Origin: Microvirga ossetica
GTDB lineage: Bacteria; Pseudomonadota; Alphaproteobacteria; Rhizobiales; Beijerinckiaceae
NCBI RefSeq assembly: GCF_002741015.1
Contig: NZ_CP016616.1
Coordinates: 2,141,501-2,205,500 of the forward strand
DNA length: 64,000 bases
Direction of reading: 5' to 3'
A program made the translations under genes and the position numbers. This document shows positions 19,715 to 28,262 of this stretch, one piece after another. The notes beneath the pieces are model-generated. The model saw only the letters and a program-made list of their open reading frames with translations. It was not told where the DNA came from and made no database searches. Numbering within the stretch: position 1 is the stretch's first letter; each line of letters opens with the position of its first letter.

Positions 19715-21010
19715 TCATCGCGACGCGCCGGTCTTCAGAAAGCTCTCGAACAGCTGCTCATGGCCCATCTGGCCGCCCTTGAGCATCACGAGCATTCCAT
19801 CTCTCGATGCATCGTCGCTGCGCGCCAGGCTGATGGCGACGCCGTTGCTGATCTGACTGTGATAGCCGAGCCCCCAATAGCCGAGACGGCCGACGATCCG
19901 GCTCGACGTGTCACCGCCGGCAATAGCCAATCGCCGCACCGGATGACGCCGCAGGATAGTGTCGACGAGTACAGCACTGACCTCCGCGAGATCGGGGGCC
20001 TCAGCGTGAGGCGCATCGCCCGCCTCGGGCACCGTGGAAAGCATGACGTGCTCGCCATGGGCCAGCATGGCGACAGTCTTTGCAACGATTCGTTCGCGCG
20101 CATCGGCGCTCGACAGAAGGCTCACAGGATCGACGGCGAGGCGTTTGTAGGATCGCGCCGCTGCTAGCTGCACCCTCGTCGTCGGCGAGAGGCTTCCCGC
20201 GAATGCCAGCACAGGCCCGTCCACGAGAGCAAGGGGCGGGTTGATTACCGGCTCCCTCTCTTCGAAGAACGCCTGCGCGACGCTGCTTGGCCCGACCGCC
20301 AGAAGGGAGCGCCGGCTCTCGCACCGGAGCAGGCGGCCGATGGCATCCACGTGCTGCGGATCGAGCGCATCGAGCAGCACTGCGGGCGCCGTCTTCGACA
20401 GGCGCTGCCATTGCGCGGCAACGGCTTCCGAATCGCCGGCTAGCAGCGGCCAGTGAATCGCCCCGATATCCTGCATGCCGAGAGCGGCGAGATGGCGTCG
20501 GAGATCGGCCTCGTTCATCGGCGTTGCCGGATGCCGGCTCATGGTCGGGTGACGGTCGAGCCGGAAGACATCGCCGCCGGCGCCGAAGGACGCGAACAGA
20601 TTGGAAAAGGCGCAGTAGCGACCGAGCGAAGGCTGGCCGCCGACGATGGCAACGGTTTCGTGCGCCACGTATTCATGCAAGGCTTCGGCCGCCACCGCGA
20701 TGTTTCCGCGCTCCGGCGCGCTGTCGAAGGTCGAGCAGCATTTGTAGTGCAGGATGCGGATGCCGAGATCGCGAAAGAACGCACCGACCGGCGCGAGTTC
20801 GATCTTCATCTCGTCCGGAGACATCGCGCGCGCCGCGCCCGCGATCCCCACGGCTTCCAAGTCACCGGCCTGCGCCAGTTGCTGCGGTTCCGGCACGCGC
20901 ATGAAGAGAAAGGCACGGCGGCCGCGCCGCGCCAGCGTCGCGAGCGTGTCCGTCGCTCCGGTGAAGTCGTCTCCGTACCATCCATAGGACGGCGTCACGG
21001 CAGCCTCCAT
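19715..21010 (-). CDS. Four-carbon acid sugar kinase family protein (DUF1537), possible 3-oxo-isoapionate kinase-like
   Basis: A 431-residue kinase of the two-domain DUF1537 family. The N-terminal substrate domain opens with WYGDDFTGATDTLA (residues 12-25) and the C-terminal nucleotide domain carries the LAIAGGDTSSRIV glycine-rich segment. Members phosphorylate threonate, erythronate, 3-oxo-tetronates or 3-oxo-isoapionate with ATP. It is encoded 3 bp after a RuBisCO-like protein; the same pair occurs in the D-apionate pathway as OiaK plus OiaX/OiaT, where the kinase makes the 4-phosphate that the RuBisCO-like protein acts on. That substrate is a hypothesis here because other apionate genes are not visible. 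It converges on the LacI gene with 7 bp between. Confidence 0.87.
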   Translation of the reverse strand: MEAAVTPSYGWYGDDFTGATDTLATLARRGRRAFLFMRVPEPQQLAQAGDLEAVGIAGAARAMSPDEMKIELAPVGAFFRDLGIRILHYKCCSTFDSAPERGNIAVAAEALHEYVAHETVAIVGGQPSLGRYCAFSNLFASFGAGGDVFRLDRHPTMSRHPATPMNEADLRRHLAALGMQDIGAIHWPLLAGDSEAVAAQWQRLSKTAPAVLLDALDPQHVDAIGRLLRCESRRSLLAVGPSSVAQAFFEEREPVINPPLALVDGPVLAFAGSLSPTTRVQLAAARSYKRLAVDPVSLLSSADARERIVAKTVAMLAHGEHVMLSTVPEAGDAPHAEAPDLAEVSAVLVDTILRRHPVRRLAIAGGDTSSRIVGRLGYWGLGYHSQISNGVAISLARSDDASRDGMLVMLKGGQMGHEQLFESFLKTGASR

Positions 21011-21013
21011 CCT

Positions 21014-22279
21014 CTAGCGCTTCGCGAAGAAGCTGTACGCGTCCGCGAGCGCACGATGTTTCGTGCGGGCGCTGTCCACGCTTTCGCCCGCCTCCACGGC
21101 GCGCCAGGCCTCGCGAATGCTGGCAACGCCTTCCGCCGGCCCGCCGGGATGAGCCATGATCCCGCCGCCCGCCATGAAGAGAAGGTCTGACGTGTTCACG
21201 GCGCGATAGGTCTGCTCCACCGTTCCGGCCCATTGACCGGACGAGAAGGCTGGCATGATCCGGTCATCCGCATCGCAGAGCGCCGTCAGGCAATCCTTTG
21301 CGCTCTCCACCACCTCTTTGTCGGCCTGCGCGAATTTTCCTCCGAGGCCATGTACGTGCATGTGATCGGCACCGGCGAGGCGCCAGAGCGTCTGATAGGC
21401 CTGAAATCCGATGCCGAGAGCGGGATGACGCGAGAACGCGCCGTAGCCGTTGCGGTGACCGTGAATCACCAGATCGGTGCTGCGCCGCAGGGTCTCGATG
21501 GCGGAGAACCCGCACCAGTTCAGGCTGGTCATGACACAGCGACCGCCTTCCCTCGCCACCAGATCCGCATGCCGGCGCATGGCATCCGTCTCATCGGTGA
21601 TGTTGAAGGCCACCATGACATGCTTGCCGGTCCGATCCCGGTGCCGGCGCACGGCGGCCATGACGGCGGGAATGCGGGCGGACAGGGGCGCGTGGACCGG
21701 ATTGGCGGCGATTTCGTCGTCCTTGATGAAATCGAGCCCGGCGTCGCACAGGCGCTCGACCAGCGATGCGATCTCCTCCACACGGAGACCGACATTCGGC
21801 TTGATGATCGAGCCGACAAGCGCGCCCTGCGCAACGCCGGTCAGGCGGCGCGTTCCTGCGATGCCCTGCCTCGGCAGCGCATAGGCCTTCCTATAGGCGC
21901 CGGGCAGCTTCAGGGATTCGAGCCGAAGGCCTGTCACCTCGCCGAGATCGAAGAGATTGCCGGCCACGGTCGCGGCAAGCGTCGACAGATTGACACCGAC
22001 ATTCGCCACCGGAAAGCGCAACGTTACCTCGCCGCGGCGCGAGGGGGCCGACAGGCTCTTGCGGTCGAGCCAAGCGCTGCGGACGGAAGGCTGCGCAACC
22101 TCGCCCAGGTCTCGGATTGCGACGACAGTCGCGCGGGCCCGCTCGCGCAACTCGTCGGTCTCGCCTTCGACGCGGGTGAAGGTTCCGCAGGATTGCTCGC
22201 CGGCCATGACCTCGGCCACCTTTTCCAGCGGCAGAGGCGTTTCGACCAGATATGTCGCCTCGTAATGCACGTCCGACAT
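21014..22279 (-). CDS. RuBisCO-like protein (form IV), probable sugar-acid-phosphate decarboxylase/transcarboxylase
   Basis: A 421-residue RuBisCO-superfamily protein. The active-site motifs are largely kept: Lys160 in GSIIKPNVG (equivalent of Rubisco Lys175), the KDDE metal/carbamate motif at Lys186-Glu189 in GLDFIKDDE, HGHR near 273-276, and Lys315 in HGLGGKF (equivalent of loop-6 Lys334). This argues for carbamate-Mg2+ enolisation chemistry rather than the non-carbamylated enolase (MtnW/RLP) branches. The start at 22279 (MSDVHY) is set by the conserved N-terminal domain; the longer frame is the VOC gene read through. Operon with a DUF1537 kinase suggests OiaX- or OiaT-like action on a 3-oxo-sugar-acid phosphate, yielding a ketose phosphate plus CO2 or an acid. 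It is not a photosynthetic Rubisco. Confidence 0.88.
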   Translation of the reverse strand: MSDVHYEATYLVETPLPLEKVAEVMAGEQSCGTFTRVEGETDELRERARATVVAIRDLGEVAQPSVRSAWLDRKSLSAPSRRGEVTLRFPVANVGVNLSTLAATVAGNLFDLGEVTGLRLESLKLPGAYRKAYALPRQGIAGTRRLTGVAQGALVGSIIKPNVGLRVEEIASLVERLCDAGLDFIKDDEIAANPVHAPLSARIPAVMAAVRRHRDRTGKHVMVAFNITDETDAMRRHADLVAREGGRCVMTSLNWCGFSAIETLRRSTDLVIHGHRNGYGAFSRHPALGIGFQAYQTLWRLAGADHMHVHGLGGKFAQADKEVVESAKDCLTALCDADDRIMPAFSSGQWAGTVEQTYRAVNTSDLLFMAGGGIMAHPGGPAEGVASIREAWRAVEAGESVDSARTKHRALADAYSFFAKR

Positions 22280-22287
22280 GACGGGCC

Positions 22288-22827
22288 TCAGAGTTGGGTG
22301 AGATCGGGGAAGGGGCGGACGGGGTCGCGCCCGTCCCAGCCTTCCGAGGCCTCCCTGATCAGCTGGAACATCTTGCCTTTCGGCCCGGCGACCTCCGACA
22401 GCTCGATCACGGCGCCCGGGTGATATTCGGTGTCGAAATAGACGAAGCGACCACGCTCGCCGACCTCGCCACTCATCACCGGAACGAAGCCCTGCTTCAT
22501 CAGCCGTTCCAGGTCGGCATCGTAAGTCTCGGTCCAGTAGGCGACATGCTGCAGGCCGCGATGGCCGGCCTGCTTGAAGTCGCGGTACATGGAGGGCGTA
22601 TCGTTGCGGGTCTGGATGAGCTCGACCTGGAGCGGACCGGAATTGGCCAAAGCCACGGAATTGTGCGGCCGATAGCTCTCGCCCCGGTACATGTAGTTCT
22701 CGATCGGCACCTGCTCCTTGTAGAAGAACGGGCCGACGCCGAGAACGCGCGACCAATGATCCATGGCGGCCTCGATGTCGTCGACAACATAGCCCACCTG
22801 CCTGATCTCTCCGAGAAACCGGCTCAT
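22288..22827 (-). CDS. VOC-superfamily metalloprotein (glyoxalase-like)
   Basis: A 179-residue protein with two betaalphabetabetabeta modules. Candidate metal ligands are Gln10 (RQVGYVVDD), Glu69 (QVELIQT), His94 (LQHVAYW) and Glu142 (VIELSE), the same Gln-Glu-His-Glu set used by human glyoxalase I; methylmalonyl-CoA epimerase-type proteins usually have His in the first position. In this TRAP/RuBisCO-like/kinase operon it could be an epimerase or isomerase acting before the kinase. It starts at an ATG and lies 8 bp upstream of the RuBisCO-like gene. Reaction unknown. Confidence 0.8.
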   Translation of the reverse strand: MSRFLGEIRQVGYVVDDIEAAMDHWSRVLGVGPFFYKEQVPIENYMYRGESYRPHNSVALANSGPLQVELIQTRNDTPSMYRDFKQAGHRGLQHVAYWTETYDADLERLMKQGFVPVMSGEVGERGRFVYFDTEYHPGAVIELSEVAGPKGKMFQLIREASEGWDGRDPVRPFPDLTQL

Positions 22828-22849
22828 ATCCTACCTGCAGCTTTGATGA

Positions 22850-22874
22850 GGGCGCGGCTTCTCGAACCGCGCCC
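22850..22874 (-). terminator. GC-rich hairpin between TRAP binding-protein gene and VOC gene
   Basis: GGGCGCGG (22850-22857) pairs perfectly with CCGCGCCC (22867-22874) across a 9-base loop in the 94-bp gap. Such attenuating hairpins after the first gene are common in binding-protein operons and would keep the binding protein at higher level than the enzymes. Confidence 0.55.
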
Positions 22875-22921
22875 GAGGAAGAGGGAGATCCGATGAACGC
22901 CTTCGGATCCTGCGACATTCG

Positions 22922-23938
22922 TCAGGCGAGCGTTCCGACGACGCTCTCGAGATGGCCCCAGGCCTCGGGACCGAACTTCTGCTTCCAATCCTTGTAGAAG
23001 CCGGCTTCGCGCAGTTTCGCGCGGAAGCTGTCCGTATCGCACTGGTTGAACGCCAGTCCCTTGCTCTGAAGATCGGTCTGCACCGATTCGTTGAGCGTCT
23101 TGATGTCTTCGCGCTGCTTCAGGCCTGCCTCGTTGATGGCCCGCGAGACGATCTCCTGCACGTCCGCCGGCATGCTCGACCACTGGCGGCCGTTGGTGAT
23201 GAACCAGTAGCCGTCCCAGATGTGGTTCGTGAGCGCGCAGGACGACTGCACCTCGTAGAGCTTGGCGACCTGGATGATCGGCAGCGGGTTCTCCTGCGCA
23301 TCGACTACCTTGGTCTGGAGCGCGGTATAGACCTCGCTGAACTGCAGGCTCGCGGGCGCGGCGCCGAGGCCGGAGAACATTGAGATGCTGATCGGGCTCA
23401 CCGGAACGCGGATCTTCAGGCCCTTCATCGAATCGGCACTCTGGATCGGCGCGCCGCTCGTCGTCATCTGGCGGAAGCCGTTGTCCCACATGGTCTCGAG
23501 CGCATGCAGCCGGGAATCGGCGATCGCCTTGCGCACGAACGCGCCGACGGGCCCGTCCATCGCAGCCCAGACCTGATTGTAATCCTTGAACGCGAAGCCC
23601 ACGGCGTTGATCGCCGCCACCGGCACGAGGGTCGCGATCACCAGGGCGGAGGGCGTGAAGAAGGTCAGCGCACCGTTGCGCACCTGGGAGAGCATGTCCG
23701 TGTCGCCGCCGAGCTGGTTGGCGGGGAAGATCAGCATCTCGACGCGACCGTTGGTCTCCTTCGCGATCCGGTCGGCGGCTTCCTTGGCGCGGATGTTGAG
23801 CGGATGGCTGAGGGGCAGGTTGTTGCCGTAGCGCAGGGTGATCTCGGCGGCGTGGGCGTAGCGCGGGATCGAGAAGAGGCTGACGGCGGCCGGAGCAGCT
23901 CCGATGCCCTTGAGAAGCGTCCTGCGGCTGATGGTCAT
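22922..23938 (-). CDS. dctP: TRAP transporter solute-binding protein DctP
   Basis: A 338-residue periplasmic binding protein of the TRAP family. The signal is of Tat type (SRRTLLKGIGAAPAAV at the N-terminus), with cleavage after AHA near residue 30. The DctP core (YGNNLPLSHPLNIRAKEAADRI segment, GLKIRVPVSPI with the carboxylate-binding Arg, and PLPIIQVAKLYEVQ) shows it binds an organic acid; the conserved Arg in LKIRVP normally pairs with a ligand carboxylate. The ATG at 23938 (MTISRRT) is preferred over an upstream in-frame start. It is the first gene of the operon holding the RuBisCO-like protein and kinase, and is divergent from a LacI gene and the membrane subunit. Confidence 0.92.
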   Translation of the reverse strand: MTISRRTLLKGIGAAPAAVSLFSIPRYAHAAEITLRYGNNLPLSHPLNIRAKEAADRIAKETNGRVEMLIFPANQLGGDTDMLSQVRNGALTFFTPSALVIATLVPVAAINAVGFAFKDYNQVWAAMDGPVGAFVRKAIADSRLHALETMWDNGFRQMTTSGAPIQSADSMKGLKIRVPVSPISISMFSGLGAAPASLQFSEVYTALQTKVVDAQENPLPIIQVAKLYEVQSSCALTNHIWDGYWFITNGRQWSSMPADVQEIVSRAINEAGLKQREDIKTLNESVQTDLQSKGLAFNQCDTDSFRAKLREAGFYKDWKQKFGPEAWGHLESVVGTLA

Positions 23939-24012
23939 GGCGTAATTTCTCCCGAAAAGATGGTTTTGCTCTTTCCGAATGAAAAAATCAGTCATATCAA
24001 TGATGGGGTCAA

Positions 24013-24026
24013 ATCAAAATTTTGAT
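24013..24026. promoter_or_regulatory. Perfect palindrome ATCAAAATTTTGAT, candidate LacI operator
   Basis: A 14-bp perfect palindrome lies in the 106-bp gap between divergent dctP and the LacI gene, 18 bp before the LacI start codon. It is AT-rich in a GC-rich genome and is the best operator candidate in the gap. Confidence 0.5.
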
Positions 24027-24044
24027 GGTTTTTGATGTAATTCT

Positions 24045-25097
24045 ATGAGCATCCTGGTCGATCACTCTCCCCTCAGCCGGCGCGCCACCATCGTGGACAT
24101 CGCGCGGCTTGCCGACGTCTCGACCGCCACCGTCGACCGTGTTCTCAACGGCCGGCAGGGCGTGAAGGCGGCAATGGTCAAGCGTGTCATGAAGGCCGCG
24201 GCTGAGCTCGGCTATGTCGATGAGAGCGACGAGCGGATCCGGGACGTGCGCCCGCTCGCGCAGATCTCGTTCATCCTTCCCCAGGGCACGAACCGCTACA
24301 TCACCATGCTCGGCCGCATGATCAACGAGATGGCGCCGCAGCTGGAGCGCTTCTCGATCAAACCCATTGTCGAGTATATCGACAGCTTCAATCCCGATCT
24401 GCTCGCGAAGACCTTGCACCGTCATGCCAAGCATGCGGACGGCATCGCCTTCATGGCCATCGAGCATCCCGTGGTGCGCGAGGCCGTCAACCGCATCACC
24501 GCGGCCGGAACGCCGGTGGCGACCCTGATCTCCGACGTGGCAAGCCCGACGCGCACCGCCTATTTCGGCCTCGACAACCGAGCCGCCGGGCGCATGGCGG
24601 GCTATCTTCTCGCGCGCTTCATCGGCAAGCGCCCTGCGAAGGTCGCCATGATCGCGGGCAGCCTCAGCTACCGCGCCCATGGCGAGCGCGAGATGGGATT
24701 TCTCGACATCCTGCAGGAGCTTTACCCCGATATCGAAGTGGTGGGCCTGCGCGAAGGCCATGACGACGAGGCGCTCAATTACCGGCAGATGCGGGCGCTC
24801 CTGTCCCATCATCCGGATCTGGACGGGATCTACAACATCGGCGGTGGCGCCTCCGGCATCGGCCGCGCGCTCAAGGACGCACGGCGCGAGAAGAATGTGG
24901 TCTTCGTCGGCCATGGGTTGACCAGCGACACCCGCGAATTTCTTCTCGACGGCACGATGGACGCCGTCATCACCCAGAGCGCCGAAGACACCATCGCCAA
25001 ATGTGCCGCCCTGTTTCGCGACCTGCGTGAGGGCCACAAGCTCAGCCCGCCCGATCCCATGCGGGTCGAGGTCGTCTTCAGGGAAAACCTGCCCTGA
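24045..25097 (+). CDS. LacI-family transcriptional regulator (TRAP/RuBisCO-like operon)
   Basis: A 350-residue regulator. Residues about 13-65 form the LacI DNA-binding domain (TIVDIARLADVSTATVDRVLNGRQGV), and the rest is a sugar-binding-type effector domain (ITMLGRMINEMAP to VITQSAEDTIAKCAALFRDL) of the class that resembles ABC sugar-binding proteins. It is encoded between the divergent TRAP binding-protein operon and the TRAP membrane-subunit gene, which follows 60 bp downstream in the same direction. It probably controls both transcripts through the palindrome at 24013-24026. The ribosome-binding site is weak. Confidence 0.9.
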   Translation: MSILVDHSPLSRRATIVDIARLADVSTATVDRVLNGRQGVKAAMVKRVMKAAAELGYVDESDERIRDVRPLAQISFILPQGTNRYITMLGRMINEMAPQLERFSIKPIVEYIDSFNPDLLAKTLHRHAKHADGIAFMAIEHPVVREAVNRITAAGTPVATLISDVASPTRTAYFGLDNRAAGRMAGYLLARFIGKRPAKVAMIAGSLSYRAHGEREMGFLDILQELYPDIEVVGLREGHDDEALNYRQMRALLSHHPDLDGIYNIGGGASGIGRALKDARREKNVVFVGHGLTSDTREFLLDGTMDAVITQSAEDTIAKCAALFRDLREGHKLSPPDPMRVEVVFRENLP

Positions 25098-25157
25098 CGG
25101 CGAGGATTCATCAACGAAGAACAAAAGCACCAGAGACGGTCAAAGACGGAGGAGACA

Positions 25158-27026
25158 ATGACCATGGCAACTGAGAGCATCGCCGTCGGCGAAATCGAGG
25201 ACATGCCGACCGGCCTCAAGAGCGGGTCGGCTTTCCTCAAGCCCATCGAGATGATCGCCTCCGTGATTCTTGTGGTGATCATCGGCCTGCTCCTGATGGG
25301 CGTGACCTCGCGCTATGTGCTGTCGCTCCCCATCGTCTGGATCGATGAGGCGGCGGCCTTTTGCTTCCTCTGGCTCGCCATGCTCGGCGCGGTCATCGCC
25401 ATCGACCGCAACGAGCACCTTCGGCTGACCCTGTTCCTGAACATGTTTCCGGAGAGGCTGCGCGGCTTCTTCGGTGCGTTGGGGCCGCTGCTCGTTGCGG
25501 TCTTTCTCATCGGCATGCTGTGGCCCGCCAGCGAGTACGTGATCGAGGAATCCTACATCACCTCGGCGGCGCTCAACATTCCCATGAGCTGGCGCGTGGC
25601 CGCCCTCCCGGTCGGCATCGGCCTGATGGCGCTGCTGGCACTCAGGGAAACGCTGCGCGCCGCCAAGCCTTCCGAAATCGGCGCAGCGGCGGTCGTGATC
25701 GCAGGCGCCGGCGCGCTGCTGTGGCTCGTCTCCCCGTCTCTGCCCGCGCTCGGCCACATCAACATCCTCATCTTCCTCGTCGGCTTGGTCGCGTTCTTCC
25801 TCGCCATCGGCGTTCCGATTGCCTTCTGCTTCGGCCTCGGCGCGCTCACCTTCCTGACCTTTACCAGCTCCGTGCCGACCATGGTGATGATCGGGCGCAT
25901 CGACGAGGGCATGTCGAGCCTCATCCTCCTGTCGGTTCCGATCTTCGTGCTCCTGGGCTGCATTCTCGATGCCACCGGCATGGGAAGAGCCATCGTCGAG
26001 TTCCTCGCATCACTGATCGGGCACGTGAGGGCCGGCATGTCCTATGTGCTGCTCGGCTCGCTCTTTCTCGTCTCCGGCATTTCCGGCTCCAAGGTGTCGG
26101 ACATGGCCACCGTCGCACCGGCGCTGTTTCCGGAGATGAAGCGGCGCGGCCACAAGCCGAAGGAGATGATCGCGCTCCTCGCCACCGGTGCCGCCATGGC
26201 CGATACGGTGCCGCCCTCCATCGTGCTGATCGTTCTCGGCTCGGTCGCGGGCGTCTCCATCGCTGGACTGTTCACGAGCGGCTTCGTCATCGCCATGGTG
26301 CTGCTCGTCGGCCTCGCCCTTCTTGCGCGCTGGAAGGCGCGCGGCGAGGTGATGGACGGCATCCGGCGGGCTCCCCTGCGAGCCGTCGGCAAGGCGCTGG
26401 CAGTCGCGGCCCCGGCGCTCGTGCTGCCCTTCCTGATCCGGAGCGCGGTCGGCGGCGGTGTCGCGACGGCAACGGAGGTGTCGACCATCGCCGTGCTCTA
26501 CGCGATGATCATCGGCATGGTGCTCTATGGCGGCATCCGCCCCGGCAAGATCTACGACATGCTCGTCGAGACGGCGGCTCTCTCGGGCGCGATCCTGATC
26601 ATCCTCGGCACGGCCTCGGCCATGGCCTGGGCGCTGACGCAGACCGGCTTCGCCTTCAAGATGGCCGCGCTGGTCACCGACCTGCCCGGCGGCTGGGTCA
26701 CCTACATGCTGGTGACGATCGCCGTCTTCATGGTGCTCGGCTGCGTCCTCGAGGGGTTGCCGGCCATCGTGCTGATGGCGCCGATCATGTTCCCGATCGC
26801 CAAGAGCGTCGGCATCAACGACATCCATTATTCCATGGTCGTCGTGACCGCCATGAATGTGGGCCTGATGGCCCCGCCCATCGGCATCGGGTTCTATATC
26901 GCCTGCAAGATCGGCAACGTCTCGCCGGACGAAGCCATGGGCGCGATCTGGCCCTATATCGGCGCGCTCTTCGTCGGCCTTCTCGTCATCGCGATGATCC
27001 CGGCGCTGTCGATCGCCTATCTCTGA
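25158..27026 (+). CDS. dctQM: TRAP transporter fused small and large membrane subunits (DctQM)
   Basis: A 622-residue inner-membrane protein. Residues about 25-180 are the four-helix DctQ part (IEMIASVILVVIIGLLLMG, then WIDEAAAFCFLWLAMLGA, the typical DctQ signature), a linker helix pair follows, and residues about 195-620 are the DctM sodium-coupled carrier (GVPIAFCFGLGALTFL, SGSKVSDMATVAPALFP, MADTVPPSIVLIVLGS, LMAPPIGIGFYIACKI). Fusions of Q and M are common. It completes the importer with the DctP encoded on the opposite strand beyond the LacI gene. The ligand is probably a sugar acid, judged from the linked kinase and RuBisCO-like protein. Confidence 0.93.
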   Translation: MTMATESIAVGEIEDMPTGLKSGSAFLKPIEMIASVILVVIIGLLLMGVTSRYVLSLPIVWIDEAAAFCFLWLAMLGAVIAIDRNEHLRLTLFLNMFPERLRGFFGALGPLLVAVFLIGMLWPASEYVIEESYITSAALNIPMSWRVAALPVGIGLMALLALRETLRAAKPSEIGAAAVVIAGAGALLWLVSPSLPALGHINILIFLVGLVAFFLAIGVPIAFCFGLGALTFLTFTSSVPTMVMIGRIDEGMSSLILLSVPIFVLLGCILDATGMGRAIVEFLASLIGHVRAGMSYVLLGSLFLVSGISGSKVSDMATVAPALFPEMKRRGHKPKEMIALLATGAAMADTVPPSIVLIVLGSVAGVSIAGLFTSGFVIAMVLLVGLALLARWKARGEVMDGIRRAPLRAVGKALAVAAPALVLPFLIRSAVGGGVATATEVSTIAVLYAMIIGMVLYGGIRPGKIYDMLVETAALSGAILIILGTASAMAWALTQTGFAFKMAALVTDLPGGWVTYMLVTIAVFMVLGCVLEGLPAIVLMAPIMFPIAKSVGINDIHYSMVVVTAMNVGLMAPPIGIGFYIACKIGNVSPDEAMGAIWPYIGALFVGLLVIAMIPALSIAYL

Positions 27027-27046
27027 GCCTTGTCGAAGGAACCACG

Positions 27047-27070
27047 TGCCGCTGCCGCAGGGCAGCGGCA
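27047..27070. terminator. Hairpin between convergent TRAP and LacI genes
   Basis: TGCCGCTGCC (27047-27056) and GGCAGCGGCA (27061-27070) form a perfect 10-bp stem with a 4-base loop in the 57-bp gap between two convergent genes. It can act in both directions, though no T-run is present. Confidence 0.65.
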
Positions 27071-27083
27071 TAGAGCCCGTTCA

Positions 27084-28136
27084 TCAGCCCCGGATCGTCC
27101 CAATGGAGTTGCGCTCCACGAGCGGGCATTCCAGCATGACGGGCCTATGCTTCTTCCCGGGAGCGCTTGCCTCGGTGAGCGACAGCAGATGCTCGACCGC
27201 CCAGCGGCCCATTTCCTCGTGCGGCACGAGAACCGTGGTGAGGGGCGGCGGCAGATAGCGCGCGAAGGAATCGTCGTCATACCCAACGACCGAGACATCC
27301 TCGGGGATGCGCATGCCGAGTTCCCTGAGAGCCTCATAGGCGCCGAGCGCCATGCGGTCGCTCGCACAGAAGATCGCCGTCGGCGGCACATCGAGCGCCA
27401 TGAGCGACCGCGTCTGATCGAAGGCATCGCTGAGCAGCCAGTTGCCCGGCCTGACCAGCGTCGCGTCGAAGGGCACGCTCCATGCCGCAAGGGCCTCGCG
27501 ATAGCCGCGTAAGCGCTCGCGTGACGCCAGCATATACGCCTCGCCGTTGATGAAGGCGATGCGACGGTGCCCTGCCTCCAGCAGCGCCTCGGTCGCCGTA
27601 CGTGCCCCGTCGGCATGGCCCGGCAGCACGGCAGGCATTCGGCCGTCCGCCGTGCGGCAGTTCAGCAGAACCGTCGGAATGGCGCGCAGGCGCTCGGGCG
27701 GATTGACCTGCCGCGTCGCAGTCGCCGCATAGATGACCCCGGCCGTGGGCTGAGCGAGCAAAAGGTCGAGCGCAGCCTCCTCGATCGCCGGGTCTCCTCG
27801 CGTGGTGATGACTGTGAGGATGCACTCGTTCTGCCAGGCAACCTCGCGCGCTCCGAGGATGTCGGCCGCAGCGAGAGGATTCGTCGACACTTCGTCGAGC
27901 AGCATGATGATCGAGCGCAGCGAGCTGCCCGAGACGACACGCCTGCCGATGCGGTAACCGAGCTCGTCCGCCGCGGCGAGCACGCGAAGCCGTGTGGACG
28001 CGGATATGCGGACATCCCCGACGCCGTTCATGACAAGGGAGACGGTTGCCTGCGAGACGCCTGCCGATTTCGCCACATCCGCCATGGTCGGGCGCCTGTC
28101 CACCCGCTGCAGCGTTTTATCCGTCCGGCGCGCCAT
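27084..28136 (-). CDS. LacI-family transcriptional regulator (sulfatase/GH2 cluster)
   Basis: A 350-residue LacI regulator. DNA-binding domain about residues 17-70 (PTMADVAKSAGVSQATVSLVMNG, hinge near RRVVSGSSLRS), effector domain of the PBP type I fold with FCASDRMALGAYEALRELG and VSVVGYDDDSFARYLPPPLTTV. The ATG at 28136 has an AGGTGGGG site upstream; a TTG six codons earlier is possible. It is divergent from the sugar ABC transporter, sulfatase and GH2 genes and is the likely controller of that transcript. Confidence 0.9.
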   Translation of the reverse strand: MARRTDKTLQRVDRRPTMADVAKSAGVSQATVSLVMNGVGDVRISASTRLRVLAAADELGYRIGRRVVSGSSLRSIIMLLDEVSTNPLAAADILGAREVAWQNECILTVITTRGDPAIEEAALDLLLAQPTAGVIYAATATRQVNPPERLRAIPTVLLNCRTADGRMPAVLPGHADGARTATEALLEAGHRRIAFINGEAYMLASRERLRGYREALAAWSVPFDATLVRPGNWLLSDAFDQTRSLMALDVPPTAIFCASDRMALGAYEALRELGMRIPEDVSVVGYDDDSFARYLPPPLTTVLVPHEEMGRWAVEHLLSLTEASAPGKKHRPVMLECPLVERNSIGTIRG

Positions 28137-28169
28137 TCGTCCCCACCTTAACAATATTCACTTTCGCCC

Positions 28170-28198
28170 TTGCCAGGTTCGAGCGCCACACATATTCT
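28170..28198 (+). promoter_or_regulatory. Predicted sigma-70 promoter of the sugar ABC/sulfatase/GH2 operon
   Basis: TTGCCA (28170-28175) and TATTCT (28193-28198) are separated by exactly 17 bp, 64 bp before the start codon. An imperfect inverted repeat GCGGCTCC/GGAACCGC at 28225-28245 follows and may be the LacI operator or a leader hairpin. Confidence 0.5.
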
Positions 28199-28262
28199 GC
28201 TAAAAAAATAACTAAAACACATTAGCGGCTCCGTTCGGGAACCGCAATCTGGAGGAACGCCG

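Noticed and set aside
19715..22279. Photosynthetic or carbon-fixing Rubisco
   Set aside because: The protein lacks many form I-III residues, is only 421 residues long, and is operonic with a DUF1537 kinase; no phosphoribulokinase is nearby.
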